Positions 36,907 through 47,600 of a stretch of 64,000 nt of DNA are shown piece after piece. The translations under genes and the position numbers were made by a program. Each line of letters begins with the position of its first letter. Positions within the stretch are counted from its first letter, which is position 1. The notes beneath the pieces are model-generated. The model was not told where the DNA came from, ran no database searches, and worked only from the letters and a program-made list of their open reading frames with translations. The stretch covers positions 186,001 through 250,000 of the forward strand of contig JALLLS010000012.1 in NCBI GenBank assembly GCA_025094145.1. Direction: 5' to 3'. The DNA comes from Spinellus fusiger. Lineage: Eukaryota; Mucoromycota; Mucoromycetes; Mucorales; Phycomycetaceae.

Positions 36907-39864
36907 TTACAATTGTGACCTTCGCAATAGATTTCGTCTCACTCGAAGGGCATCCCCACCTGCACCCATTTTAGCTCTTACAGTAATATAAGGCACTTTA
37001 CTCCATGGTACACCACAAACACCTTGCTTATTGGCAGGTCTATCTAATATGCATTGTATAGGCAACTCTAAATCACCTTTAACAATGCCTGATACTAATT
37101 CAAGTGTTTCCAGTGGTAGGGGTGTAAGAAGCATAAACTGATGCTTGGAAGGGTCGATGGCTCTGATAATAGCTAAACCATGGCACATTGTCTTTGCTGG
37201 GGGTGGGGGAGAATAGTGATAGGCGTCAAAGTACTTGGGTGGATTCTAGAATGATCAAAGTAGAGAAGGATGTATCGTCAGAATCAACTAATTCATCCTC
37301 ATGAATAGACACATAGGTGGGTTGAAATACGCTTTAGACTAAAGAAGAAAATGTCTGCTTACTATGTCCTTGGTGTCCTCACTAGCAATTTCATCTTCCT
37401 GTCTTGGATGAGCCTTTACTGGTTTATGATCTACAACATCTCCTATCAGTCCCACAATACTTCCATTCAGAGAATAAAGCATTTGTCGTAACGCCACTTG
37501 TTCAAAAAGCACCCAGACACCCTTCAAATGCCGCCAATCGAGGGTCCATGGCATGCGTTCAACTAAACGTGTTTCGAAATTCCATCGAGTGTGTGGTAAT
37601 ACAGACAATGTTTGATGGAAATAAGATACAAGAGCTAATGTTCGAAGCGTAGAGGCATCATATCGATCAAGCCATGTGCCTTTCACATTATCGCCCTTCA
37701 CAGTATGAACCCTGGGTTGGACTTCCGCTTCATAGTTTATAACAAGAGAAGGGGGAGGTGTATCTTGGTGGTTGGGGTGAGATGAGAAAGTATAGATGTC
37801 TGTGGGCTGAGTGATTTTGATAATGCTGTGGAAAAGATCATGACCAAGACCTTTGATCCACCCATGCGTATTAATAACAAGTGGTAGTGGTTGTGTAGTC
37901 TCTGTTATGCGTTCTTGACATGCATGGCGCCATGCTGCCACAAGCTCCCTGATGCATTCTAAGTAATAGCCAGGATCTTTATCAACTGAGGCTGATCCTA
38001 TGAAGAAGCTCCGTGTTGCCGGAATGTTTTGCTGGGTAAAAGGTGGACCAAGAATAGGTAAGGAGAGAAGATGAAGAGAAACAAGGCCTGGAGGTGTGAA
38101 TCCAGTCTGGCCAACATCAGTTTCGATGTAGGCTACTTGTTGATATCTAAGTGTTATATCATTGTATCAGCTCATTGTATCAGCTTATTCGATTGACTCG
38201 ATTGACTCGATTGAATCGATTGACTTACGTAGTGAGAAGTCGATTGGTAATGTATCGAGTAAGAGAAGACTTGCCAACATTCTTTTCTCCATGCACCACA
38301 GAGACACAAGGTCTATGATCATTTTTCATGATCTTTAACATGTCCTCTACCTTTCTTTCCCATGACAAGGGGATTTTCATAGCCCTAATTCCAGGGGTAG
38401 CATGTAGAATCTAAGTAATATAAAATCAGCTTCTTCCTCTATCTTCTTTTATCTATATTAACACAAGCCACCCACTTACTGGATAGAACCCTTGAAGGGA
38501 GTTTATAGGGTGGAGTTCTTTTGCTCTTCGTAGCTCAAAAATGTTCTTGTAACCTGGGTAAGCCTCATCAAAGTCCTCAAAACCAGTAACCATTTCTTTG
38601 ATTAGTACAATGCTTTGGAAGTTGGCAAAATGTTCCTCCATTGGTTGAAGAAAGGTGCCCAACGAGTCAATTGCCACTTCATGACCAGAGAACTCTGTAT
38701 CTACTTGTTCGTTTGTTGGTGTAATGATCATAAGAGAGTGTGTTTTGGGAGAATATACAGGGAAGAAATGAAGGGTGGTAGGAATATCTGTAGTGTGTGA
38801 TGCCAACACAGCACCCATAATAGAGATGGCTCCAGAAACAGGAGCTATCATGGCTTGTCCAGTAAATACTAATGTCTGTTATAGAATCCCTCATCATTAA
38901 TCAAGGGTTATAACTGTGTAGTCTACCTACCTCTTTTTCCTTGAGGCCAATACATATATAATATTCCTCATTATAAGTGAATCCAACCACATTGTTTCTT
39001 GTGGGTAGGAATTTAGAAAGAGAGTTTTCATCAAAAGGTACACTAGAAACAGTGAGTGACATTGTCCTTGTGAGCTATCTTACTTTCTAGGCTTCTTGAT
39101 AGGAGCAATCGTATCTCTCTGTCTTTTTCTTTTATGTTCAACTGCATTGGCATTTTCTTCTTGGTCTTGGTCTTGGTCTTGGTCTTGGTCTTGGTCTTCC
39201 TCTTCTTGGTCTTCCTCTTCTTGGTCTTGGTCTTCCTCTTCTTCTCCCTCTTCTTCTCCCTCTTCTTCTTCCTCTTCATCATCAGTTACCAGTATATGTT
39301 CTGGCTCACTATCTTCACTGACTTCTGAAAGATATTCTCCACTATCTGCTACACTATCCTCTTCCTCTTCTTCTTCTGTGGATGTAGACATTGCTTCTTT
39401 AATAGCCCTACGTGCAGCAATAGCACTAACAGGTGGTTTGGATAGTGTTTCTGTCGCTATAGATGGGTGTGTCTCCTCATATGAAATAGTAGGTAACTCT
39501 CCTTGCTGTATTATCACAGCTGTCATTTTCTTTGTCAAGTGTACTTGATCTACAAAGAGTATTCCATTAAACTCGGATCTTTTTATTTGTTATTTTCAAT
39601 GAATTAAGGTACAGTATACATGGTTATACTCTACTTTACACAACCTCACTCTTTTGTTCTGACATGCTCTTACAATGTACAATCCTTCTACTCTATTCCT
39701 CTCACAGGCTATAGAATACAGTGTAGGACTGTTTCTCTCTCTTTTTTCTTACCATAATTATTATCTAAAGTATCCATTTCATTGGCTTTCTTGAGTTTGT
39801 GTTCGGTGATGGAAGAAGCTTGGCCTTTTTTCTTGTCTGCTTTTATTTCACCTCTGAATGGCAT
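36907..39864 (-). CDS. GRC3: Polynucleotide 5'-hydroxyl kinase GRC3/NOL9
   Basis: GRC3/NOL9 phosphorylates the 5'-hydroxyl end made when the ITS2 spacer is cut from pre-rRNA, in the nucleolus. The core is clear: HGEKNVGKSSLTRY is the Walker A loop, YIETDVGQTGFTPPGLVSL the Clp1/GRC3 signature, and INTHGWIKGLGHDL the block specific to GRC3. The C-terminal domain ends with GAGGDALRVRRNLLRRSQL at 36907. Upstream of the kinase I join two more exons: 39526-39079, which has a strongly acidic Glu/Asp-Gln tract and a basic tail with KRKRQRD (likely nucleolar targeting), and a first exon from ATG 39864 (MPFRGEIKADKKKG). The acidic exon is linked to the kinase part by an intron of only about 41 bases (about 39078-39038). 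Without that intron the acidic exons would be a separate small gene and the kinase would start at 39062. Acidic N-terminal tails are known in yeast Grc3, which supports one gene. Confidence 0.85.
39145..39290 (-). repeat. Coding acidic repeat (Asp-Gln/Glu)n
   Basis: On the plus strand this reads tcttgg and tcttcc hexamers in tandem. On the minus strand it encodes Asp-Gln pairs alternating with Glu runs in the N-terminal part of the GRC3 homologue. Confidence 0.9.
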
Positions 39865-40319
39865 GCCACTATTTTGTCAATAATAAATAAAGTAAAAGAT
39901 CTGAAATTTCAACAAAACAAATTAATGAAAGTCCGCCATTAGAAGATTCATAAAGTCAACAAAGCTACCCTTAGAAAAACAAGTATTGTTTTATTATTTT
40001 GCTAGTGGTTCATATGTAATATTTAATATTACATATCAAACAGTGAATAATGGATAATTACTAGACACTAGACACTAGACACTAGACACTAGACACTATA
40101 CATTATACACCAGACAAGATACAGCTGAATATAGTTAACATCTCATACCAAATGGCAGCATAAAAGAGTAAATAGCAGCTACTTATGCCAAGTAATTAAT
40201 GCCAAGTAATTAATAACTAATTATCTGATCCAATAGACACTACACAGCAACATCACACCATCACATTCACACCAGAAAACAAAGGTTTATTGTTAATAAA
40301 GAGTAGAAATATACAAGCA
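39865..40319. other. Intergenic region with heptamer repeat
   Basis: No gene in about 450 bases. Six copies of a tagacac heptamer lie at 40059-40100, and a direct repeat of gccaagtaattaat is at about 40187-40212. It holds the promoter of the GRC3 homologue and the 3' end of the carbonic anhydrase gene. Confidence 0.6.
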
Positions 40320-41344
40320 TTAATGATGATAGATATCTTGAAGGGCTTCGTGACTGTTAACACACCAATCCAACTTCCTTATCAGCCTATATCAACACCA
40401 TCAGTCTCTTTTCCAATGTTCTTCCAAAGAATAAACGTCTTACCCATCCTCAATAGCATAAGCCCATGCATGCACTGTCAGCTTGGATCCATTCTTCCAG
40501 GCATTCTGAACAATAGTAGAATGGCACACATTCTTGGCAGAGTTAATAGCATTCAGCTCCACCAGTCTCTGGCTTCGAGTCTTTTCATCTTCTATTTTCT
40601 CCAATTCACTCTGATGCACTATAAAATGTCCGAGGTAAGATTAGTAAAACACCTCAAATATCTATCTATCTATCTATATCCAAAGGAGACATTTACATCG
40701 GTACACATCCTTAATGTTTCTCAGCCAGTTATCAATCAGTCCGTATTGTTCTTTTCCAAGAGCAGCAGCAACTCCACCACAGTTGTAGTGGCCACATACA
40801 ATGATATGTTCTACTTTCAGCACTTCTACTGCATACTGTATAACAGATAAACAGTTGAGGTCTGTGTGGTTCACTACATTGGCAATGTTGCGGTGTACAA
40901 AGATCTCTCCAGGTCCAAGTTGTACAAGTTGATTGGCAGGTGCACGCGAATCAGAGCAACCTTATAACAAGTGTGTCTGAATAAGCCAATGACCCACCCC
41001 ACCTGCCCACACTGCCCAATAATATTCATTCCCTTCCCCTTATTGTTCTTGTTGAGCCTACCTATCCATAATAACTTGGGCTCCTGTCTCAAGGCAATGT
41101 TCTTGAAAAAGTGAGGATCCTCGTGTACAATAGAATCCACCCAACGACTGTTATTGACCAGTAGTCCATCCAGGGTATCGTCTGTTGGGTCGAATCGGTT
41201 GATAGTTGGAGGCACACTGCAGTTACACTCTTCTCCAAGTGTCTGGTTGGATGTCAGAACAAGTGGCTCGAGAACACCTGAGCTAGTGTCCTTCTTCTCA
41301 TAGAGCGGGTGCTGAGGATCGAATTCACGTTTAGCACTAGACAT
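40320..41344 (-). CDS. Beta-class carbonic anhydrase
   Basis: The enzyme interconverts CO2 and bicarbonate, supplying bicarbonate for biosynthesis and pH control. About four exons on the minus strand start with [15 protein letters not shown] at 41344. Zinc ligands and catalytic dyad are present: [12 protein letters not shown] (Cys, Asp-Arg pair) and [13 protein letters not shown] (His, Cys). The adjoining blocks [29 protein letters not shown] and [11 protein letters not shown] match the family through to [13 protein letters not shown]. The N-terminus has about 60 extra residues but no clear mitochondrial presequence, so a cytosolic enzyme is likely. The last exon is tiny: after IEDG a splice adds [10 protein letters not shown] and the stop at 40320. 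Reading through the donor instead would stop the protein right after IEDG. Confidence 0.92.
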
Positions 41345-41653
41345 TTAACTGGTAATCACTTGTTGGTGGTGGGTATTCTATATTTATATAAATAGAAAGT
41401 ACAAAATAGAAAGAAGAAGAAAATCGACTCTTTCTGTCATTTATTATTTTTGTTGGGGAGGAAATTGGGAAAGAAAAAAAAAAAAAAAAAGAGACAGAAA
41501 AAGACAGAAAAAGTCAGTAATAAGAGGAGAATTAGGAAGAATAAAAAAGGGTTCTATACTTCCATAAAAGGAAATCATCGTGTCATTGTCTCTCTCAAGG
41601 CATAAAAAGAAAAAAGATTCGCCCCGATCAGTACAATGGAAGCAGTCTGAGTA
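41345..41653. other. Short intergenic region
   Basis: About 300 bases with an A18 run at about 41474-41491 and gacagaaaaa repeats. No gene is seen. It contains the promoter of the carbonic anhydrase gene. Confidence 0.4.
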
Positions 41654-42151
41654 CTACAATTCACTTGCTTTTTCCACTTCTTCAGTGCCTTGGCGTGTAC
41701 GCATCAAGGCCTTTGCTTCCATCTCTGGGTCCCCCGTGACATGTCCCACAGCTGCTTCCAATTTCCCCATCCAGCGGTCATATTCACCATGTGTCCAACT
41801 GGGTTCATTGGCCTGCAATCGTAATTCTGCTTCTTGGTAATTATCCTGTGCCCATGACTGTGTATGGTGTCCAGAGGTCTCCCACTCCTGGTGACCTACC
41901 CAAGAGCCCACCATGGACTGGAGTTGGCCTGCCTTGCACCACAGATTGCTTGTCATCTTTTCAATGTAAGGATCTCTTTTACTTGAGTATTCTGTGGAGA
42001 TCCGTGGGTCATAGTAGGGTGCACCCGATGGATTATTGGGTGCATTATTAGGTGCATAGGATGCATAGGCCTGTTCTCTGTGATAGGAGCCCTCTTCTCC
42101 ATTGTTGATGGAAACATTGCGAGCATCATGAGGGTTCTGCTGATTGGACAT
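41654..42151 (-). CDS. CsbD-like stress protein
   Basis: A single-exon gene of 165 residues. The C-terminal half carries the short helical pattern of CsbD/UPF0337-like proteins: WMGKLEAAVGHVTGDPEMEA followed by ALMRTRQGTEEVEKA. A preceding related segment (KAGQLQSMVGSWVGHQEWET) looks like a first, diverged copy of the unit. The N-terminal 60 residues are polar and Asn/Tyr/Pro-rich. In fungi such proteins are abundant, soluble and stress-induced, and one was described as binding mismatched or cruciform DNA; the true role is unclear. No signal peptide or membrane segment is seen. Confidence 0.8.
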   Translation of the reverse strand: MSNQQNPHDARNVSINNGEEGSYHREQAYASYAPNNAPNNPSGAPYYDPRISTEYSSKRDPYIEKMTSNLWCKAGQLQSMVGSWVGHQEWETSGHHTQSWAQDNYQEAELRLQANEPSWTHGEYDRWMGKLEAAVGHVTGDPEMEAKALMRTRQGTEEVEKASEL

Positions 42152-43424
42152 GATGTATAAAAGACAAATAGATACAAAATAGAGTTATAAATAAAAGATA
42201 ATGAAACAAACTTATCTTTCTCTCTTCAACTAAATACATGGCCTTCTTATTCTACTTTTATGATGTCATAGGTCTTGGAACAGTCTAAACTTTACTCTCT
42301 GCTTGTACATAGAAAATTAGAAACAGAATAAAAATAGGTCTGCTGTTGGCTATAACAGCCCTTGTTTTATTGGGGTTTATCAGATACGAATAAGATGACA
42401 GCTATCTTTAGAAGTCAGTCAATAGCCTATCCTTAATGAGATCATCTCTTATTGGTTTGGATGAGAGTACTATTGATACGAAAAGAGAGCAAGTCATGAC
42501 ACGGAGTGGCATAGAGTGGCATGGGGTACAGTAGAATACGATGGGATATCATAGGACAGAATAATATATAATAGGGTATAATAGGGCATAATAAGATATA
42601 ATAAGATATAATAAGATATAATAAGACATAACAAGACATAACAAGATATAATAAGACATAATAAGATATAACAAGATATAATAAGACATAACAAGATATA
42701 ATAAGATATAATAAGACATAATAAGATATAATAAGACATAATAAAATGAGATACAGTTGCCGCTAACTCTACTACTTATGCCTATTGACTTTTTAGACTG
42801 TTTACTTTTTTGTCACTGTCCTTTTAATCACGTATATTCACGTATTATTAAAGCCCGTCTATTTTATATTGAATGCACAGTAACAGAGACTTACTTGCCC
42901 TGTATGTGAAAGTAAGATAGGCTTAGAGATGAAACCTTTTAAGTGAAACAATAGAATAGCGTTGTGCTACTCATGCTGATCTTTAGGTTGTACGATCAGT
43001 AGAAAAAAGAAAGCATTGGGTGCAAATAGTCATTCTTCATATTTTGACTTTTATACTTTCCGTGGTAACGGCTGAAACAAACGTAGATATATCTCCATGG
43101 TGACAGTTACATAAGAAACACTCCTATAGAAGAGAGAGAGAATAATAGGTGAATAGAGCATACCATCTCTCTCTCTTTTTTTTAATATATATATATAAGA
43201 TAACAATGATGATAATAAAAAAAAAGACTAGAATCAACTTTTACACTTTAAAGAGAAATCCTCCTTCTTGTACACTCTACTGTCTTTTTTTTTTTTATCT
43301 ATAAACAGCCCTTACTAATTTTGATGCTTTTTTTTTATACAAGTCAATCTCTCAATATTCAATAAAGACAACCCTTCTTTCTCCCTCTGACAAAGGCACA
43401 AACAGACACATTCACGGACAAGTA
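42152..43424. other. Gene-poor region with 10-base satellite
   Basis: About 1.27 kb without a gene. Its left half is occupied by an ataagatata/ataagacata array (42550-42745). The rest is AT-rich with T runs at about 43160-43175 and 43285-43300. The promoter of the CsbD-like gene lies at the left edge. Confidence 0.5.
42550..42745. repeat. 10-base tandem repeat array
   Basis: About nineteen units of ten bases alternate between ataagatata, ataagacata, acaagatata and acaagacata. The pattern of the two variable positions suggests higher-order duplications within the array. Confidence 0.9.
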
Positions 43425-44418
43425 TTAAGATACCTTTTCTGTATAGGACCAAGAGACAAATGTGCCAAACTCTCGAATGGTTGTACGCGACGCTTTACGG
43501 GTAGTCTTCCGTAACACACTTTCAAGAGGAAGAAAATTTTCTTCTAATTTATCCGTATTATCAACACAGACAGTAATAGGATAAGAGGCAGAATCCGGTG
43601 TTTCTTCCTCCATTACTATGGAGAGTGTACTCATAAGAGGTGTATTGGGTATACTGGGTGTACTCGGTAGACTGAGCGTACTCGGTAGACTGGGTGGGGG
43701 AGATGCCTTTGGAAGTATCACCGGAAAGGATATAGGTTCTGTGATGGTTTCCCTTGATCTTTCGTTCTCAATTATCCCTTGCTCACTGTGTCGGAGTGTA
43801 TGAAGGCAAAGCAGGTGTTTTTCAAGCAATTGAACATTGCGTAGGTTGCATGGGTAAAGAACATCCAAAATGTCACCTATCACAGGCAAGAGTCCGATCT
43901 TTATAAAGTTATTCAATGCATTTCAGTATAACGGTCTTACAATTAAATCAAACAAAACATTCAAAATCATCAAGCATAGAACACTGGCGGGTAGTTTAAA
44001 TTGACAGGCTGTCCAAACAAGCAAAAGGGACATTACACAGCCTATAACATCGCCCACAACAGGTAGCAACCCTTGTAGACATAGAATAAGGTGGTGTCAT
44101 CCATGAGAACACAATTGAGCCTTTTGCTCTTTATATATAGTTTTATTCTTTATTCTTCATCCACTCTTTACCTACTAACTTACCTATAAATCCGTCCAAT
44201 CCCACTGCCACACCACACCATCTGAATCCCCTGTCTAACCACCACGCTCTTTCATGAAGAGTACTGAGGAGTTGACATTCTGACTTGCTGAGAAAGTGTT
44301 CCAAATGAAGAGAGCTGAATTTCCTTGTTAATGAGTCTGTGCTTGTAGTATCAGCACAGGAAAAGGTAGAATAAGCCCCAGGAGAATAGGTAGGATGTAT
44401 TAAAGGCGTGGTACTCAT
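43425..44418 (-). CDS. DUF4112 family protein
   Basis: Three exons on the minus strand join to about 290 residues. The first (44418 to about 44185) carries the start of the domain, WLDRGFRWCGVAVGLDGFIG. The second (about 44080-43940) has LPVVGDVIGCVMSLLLVWTA and the conserved PASVLCLMILNVLFDLI helix. The third begins IGLLPVIGDILDVLYPCNLRN and ends the domain with VQLLEKHL. The twice-repeated (I/L)xPVxGD motif is the hallmark of DUF4112, a membrane-associated family of unknown activity found in bacteria and fungi. The C-terminal 110 residues are Ser/Thr/Pro-rich, with short tandem STPSIPNTP-like units, and probably disordered. Confidence 0.88.
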
Positions 44419-44625
44419 GAAAACAAATCACAAAAGAGAAAGAAAAGAAAAAGAAAAGAAAAAGAAAAAGACTGCTTTTTTTTTCTTTTTCTTTTTGGAT
44501 AGAACAAGTTCATACAGAACTACTTATGCAGATGAAGTAAGGCACACAAAATATCTGCAGACAAGAGAGAAGAAAAAAAAGAAATTCCCTTTTCAAGATT
44601 GGCATTCCGAAAGTAGCTACAAGTC

Positions 44626-46110
44626 TTATGGAAAAAATGGTTTGCGTCTCTTTGCTGCCTCTTTCATAGGAGAATCCTTGCTGGCGTTGTCTTGGGGTGG
44701 TGTGTCGTCAGAAATAAGCTTTTGTCCTTTGTGGAAGGCTTTTTTCTTCTTGGGTTGTGGTGGTTCAGCCACTTTAATGTAGAATCCACCGCAAGTTTGT
44801 TGGTGTTGAGAAAACCATGCATCTGCCATCTGTGGTGGCCTATGTAGATGTGTTATTATGTAGAGTCCATATTAAATGTTTGTTTGTTTGTTTGTTTGTT
44901 TGTTTGTTTGATGTTGCTGTTGCTGTTGCTGTTGCATATTTATTGTAGTGTAAAAGAAGATTTTCTTTTCTTTACTAATATAAAAGGTCCATTGTATGTA
45001 TTACCTGTTCATAGAGCGTTTGACAAGGCCAAAGTAAGGAGGTCGATATTGGCAGGGACCCTTTATAGCATTGAATAAAATGACACAATGAGCCTACATA
45101 ATAGAATATATAGTATGCATAGTAGAGTCTATGGCAAACTATAAACTATGGCTAGTAAACTATAGACTATGTAGGGTAGAATACATTGGATATTCTATAG
45201 CAAAATACTACTGACCTGACATTGCCAATGATGCTGTCTGTAGTAATCTACTTCATCCTTGAAGCTAGAATGTGTCTCTTTATGAATTGTGCCTACAATT
45301 GTACTTTCTAGCACGCATAGACTTACTTGTGATAGACTGTAATACAAGTACCAGCTCTTTTATTAATATCACTTGCCATTGCAAGAAAGTCAGGTCCGTG
45401 ACCATCTGAATGCTCCCTGTCATATGAATAAAGGGCAATCTATTGTTGTACCCTTATTTCTATCTTTATTACCGTGCTGATTGTGTCCTTTGGTAATGAA
45501 TAAATAAGCATGGATCATCTCATGCTATAGAATAAGCAGATGAGTATTATCTTCATTTGATTCAATTGAGTAGTACAACCCATAAGGAAGAGGGCGTGAG
45601 GAGAATAGGAGGAAATTACAAGGAGGAAATGGGGAGAGGAAGAAAAAGGGAGAAAAGCTAGGGAAATCCCTTTATGTGGCTATACCAGTAGAGTATTCAA
45701 CAAGTCTTTGGCGGGTCGTAACTTCAAAAGAGGCTCTGACAGTTTAATAGTGCATAAACCACCGGGTTGATAGCAACACAGACCAGCACTTTTTCCCACT
45801 TTATAAGCCTATCGCAACAAAGTCATAGGGAGACATTACCAAAGAGTCAGGCGGCGTGACCATTTCACCTAACATGTATTAGTGTCTGACCTTGTTCTGC
45901 CTGAAATATTACCTCTACTGGGTCCAGTCTACTATGGAAATACATGGGGTTGAATATCAGAAACAGAGCATGAATGTCTGGGCAGGGGTCTTGGAGCAGT
46001 TGTGCTAGGTGTGTGTCTTTTTCATTGGAAGTCTGTTGTGCTATGTACTGTTTTTCTTCTTCTCTTTGGAGCTGTCGTGCATAGGCCTCATCACCTGAGC
46101 TGTCATTCAT
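44626..46110 (-). CDS. SPRTN: Spartan-type DNA-protein crosslink protease (SPRTN)
   Basis: Spartan cleaves proteins covalently trapped on DNA, mostly during replication. Seven or so minus-strand exons follow human SPRTN: DIHALFLIFNPMYFHSRLDPVEV, then VKWSRRLTL, then GGLCTIKLSEPLLKLRPAKDL. Next are the zinc-protease helix HEMIHAYLFIT (His-Glu-x-x-x-His), the third-ligand block SDGHGPDFL, and TCITVYH. The zinc-binding sub-domain ends with QYRPPYFGLVKRSMN and FSQHQQTCGGFYIKV. I start at ATG 46110 (MNDSSGDEAYARQLQREEE), a ubiquitin-interacting-like helix as in the animal proteins. The C-terminus is short and basic (KRRKPFFP); the UBZ and PCNA-binding tail of human SPRTN is missing. One intron contains TTTG and TTGCTG repeats (44877-44935). 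Confidence 0.9.
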
Positions 46111-46257
46111 GGGACCTGTGGCAGTGGAGGGTAAGGACAAAATAGACAGTGCAAAAATTGGTGAATCTTTATTATTATTTTCAAATACAGTAACGAATAT
46201 TTGAAAATAATAGTGATGGGGCATAAGAAACAGCTTTTCATTGTATGGACGCCTATG

Positions 46258-46332
46258 TTATAGATCCTTAGACTATACATGACTAATATGCTATACATGA
46301 CTAATATGCTATACATAACTAATATGCTATAA
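46258..46332. repeat. 16-base tandem repeat
   Basis: Three to four units of tatacatgactaatatgc lie between the Spartan and TAF10 genes. They are non-coding and nearly identical. Confidence 0.8.
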
Positions 46333-46406
46333 ACAACTCATACTATTATCATTCATAGACACAAGGTCCACAGGTGTTGCGTCTTTATAAAATTAAAATT
46401 AAAAGC

Positions 46407-47128
46407 TCACGAATAATAATCAGGTTTCTTAATATTAACACCATATTCTGTTAAGGCTGCTGATAAATCCTCCATTGTCAATACCGTCTTGCGCTCCTAA
46501 GAAGAAAGAAAAGGGGGGCCTATCAACAAAGTCACCCCAGAAGAGACCTTATAACACTCAAACATCTGCTTACTTTGCCAGTTCTACGGTTGCCAGACTG
46601 ACGCACTTTGCAGTACTGGAATGCATCTGTAGCAATATCAGCTACAAACTTCTGTGCAGCCAATGCTAACAATCGCTTTCTAATACACCTCTGTTACTTT
46701 TGCTCCAACTTGAATTACTTACATACGAATATCATCACAATCAAATCCTGTTCTACTCAAATAATAGTCTGTCACTGCATCAGGTATCTAATAGTGAGTT
46801 GAGTGTTGTGGTAGAACTAGGGACTTACGATAGGTGTATAGTTATCTATCATAGCAAGGAACTCAGCAAGGTTATTTTCACGACCATCAGGCTTAGTATG
46901 GGGTCTGGTTGGGTCATTCATAGCAGGCAACTCAAGTGCATGTGGAGGAGGACCTTCTTGCTTCACAGATACACCAGGTGGCTGATAGTCATGTGGAGAG
47001 TGCGTGGGGTGCGTGGGATGCATCGGGTGCGTAGACTTCGGGTTGACTCCCTCCATACTTGTCTTGTCTATGTCCATAGGCACATAAGAACCTGTTGTAG
47101 GAGATGCCATACGTGAAGAATCAGACAT
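46407..47128 (-). CDS. TAF10: TFIID/SAGA subunit TAF10
   Basis: TAF10 is a histone-fold protein shared by the general transcription factor TFIID and the SAGA coactivator. Four exons join in phase. The start of the fold reads NLAEFLAMIDNYTPIIPDAV. The central part is RLLALAAQKFVADIATDAFQ followed by YCKVRQSGNRRTGK, almost identical to TAF10 of other eukaryotes. The end (VLTMEDLSAALTEYGVNIKK, then PDYYS) matches the C-terminal helix. The N-terminal 90 residues are disordered and contain a short THP-rich repeat (about 47005-47035). I chose ATG 47128 (MSDSSRMASP); the frame is open further upstream to 47305, so a longer start is possible. Confidence 0.93.
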
Positions 47129-47600
47129 GATAGATTCCGTAGGTAGACAACGCTCTTGGCTCTTGATGCTTCCAATAGCAGTCACACTATTCTTGAAGGA
47201 TGATTTTTTTCCTGGTGAGAGAAAAGAAGAAGAGAATAGAAGCTTAAGCAGTGACGTCTCCCTTTCTTCAATAGAGCAAATCATCTGTGGTAGGGTTGAG
47301 TGCACCTGTGGGATGAATCTGTTCTATCATCAGAGAAGGTGGATAAAGAACAGAAGAGAAAGACTAGGACAAGGCAGGATTCTCTTGTCTAATATCAGAC
47401 TTGTCCTTGAATTCTTCCTGAATTCTTCCTGAATTCTTCCTGAATTCTTCTTAAATTCTTCCTGGATATCATGCATATTCTCTCTTTATCAGTCCTCATG
47501 TTTTTATTTATTCTGTAATATAATTAACTACAGATAAACTAATATATATATACATATATACATATACTCTTCTCTTCTCTTCTCTTCTCTTCTCTTTTCA
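47129..47600. promoter_or_regulatory. Divergent promoter region of TAF10 and the bZIP gene
   Basis: The 470 bases separate two start codons facing away from each other. It contains four copies of a gaattcttcct direct repeat (47408-47463), a TATATA-rich stretch (47540-47570) and a (TCTTC)n tract that ends five bases before the ATG at 47601. CT tracts immediately upstream of starts are common in fungal promoters or leaders; specific sites cannot be named. Confidence 0.5.

Noticed and set aside
39096..39548. Plus-strand Ser/Trp-rich 150-codon frame
   Set aside because: It is the complement of the Asp-Gln/Glu repeat in the GRC3 homologue and consists almost only of repeated Ser and Trp.
42442..42739. 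Minus-strand frames with repeated ISYYILLCLI
   Set aside because: Translation of a 10-base satellite; open only because the unit lacks stops.
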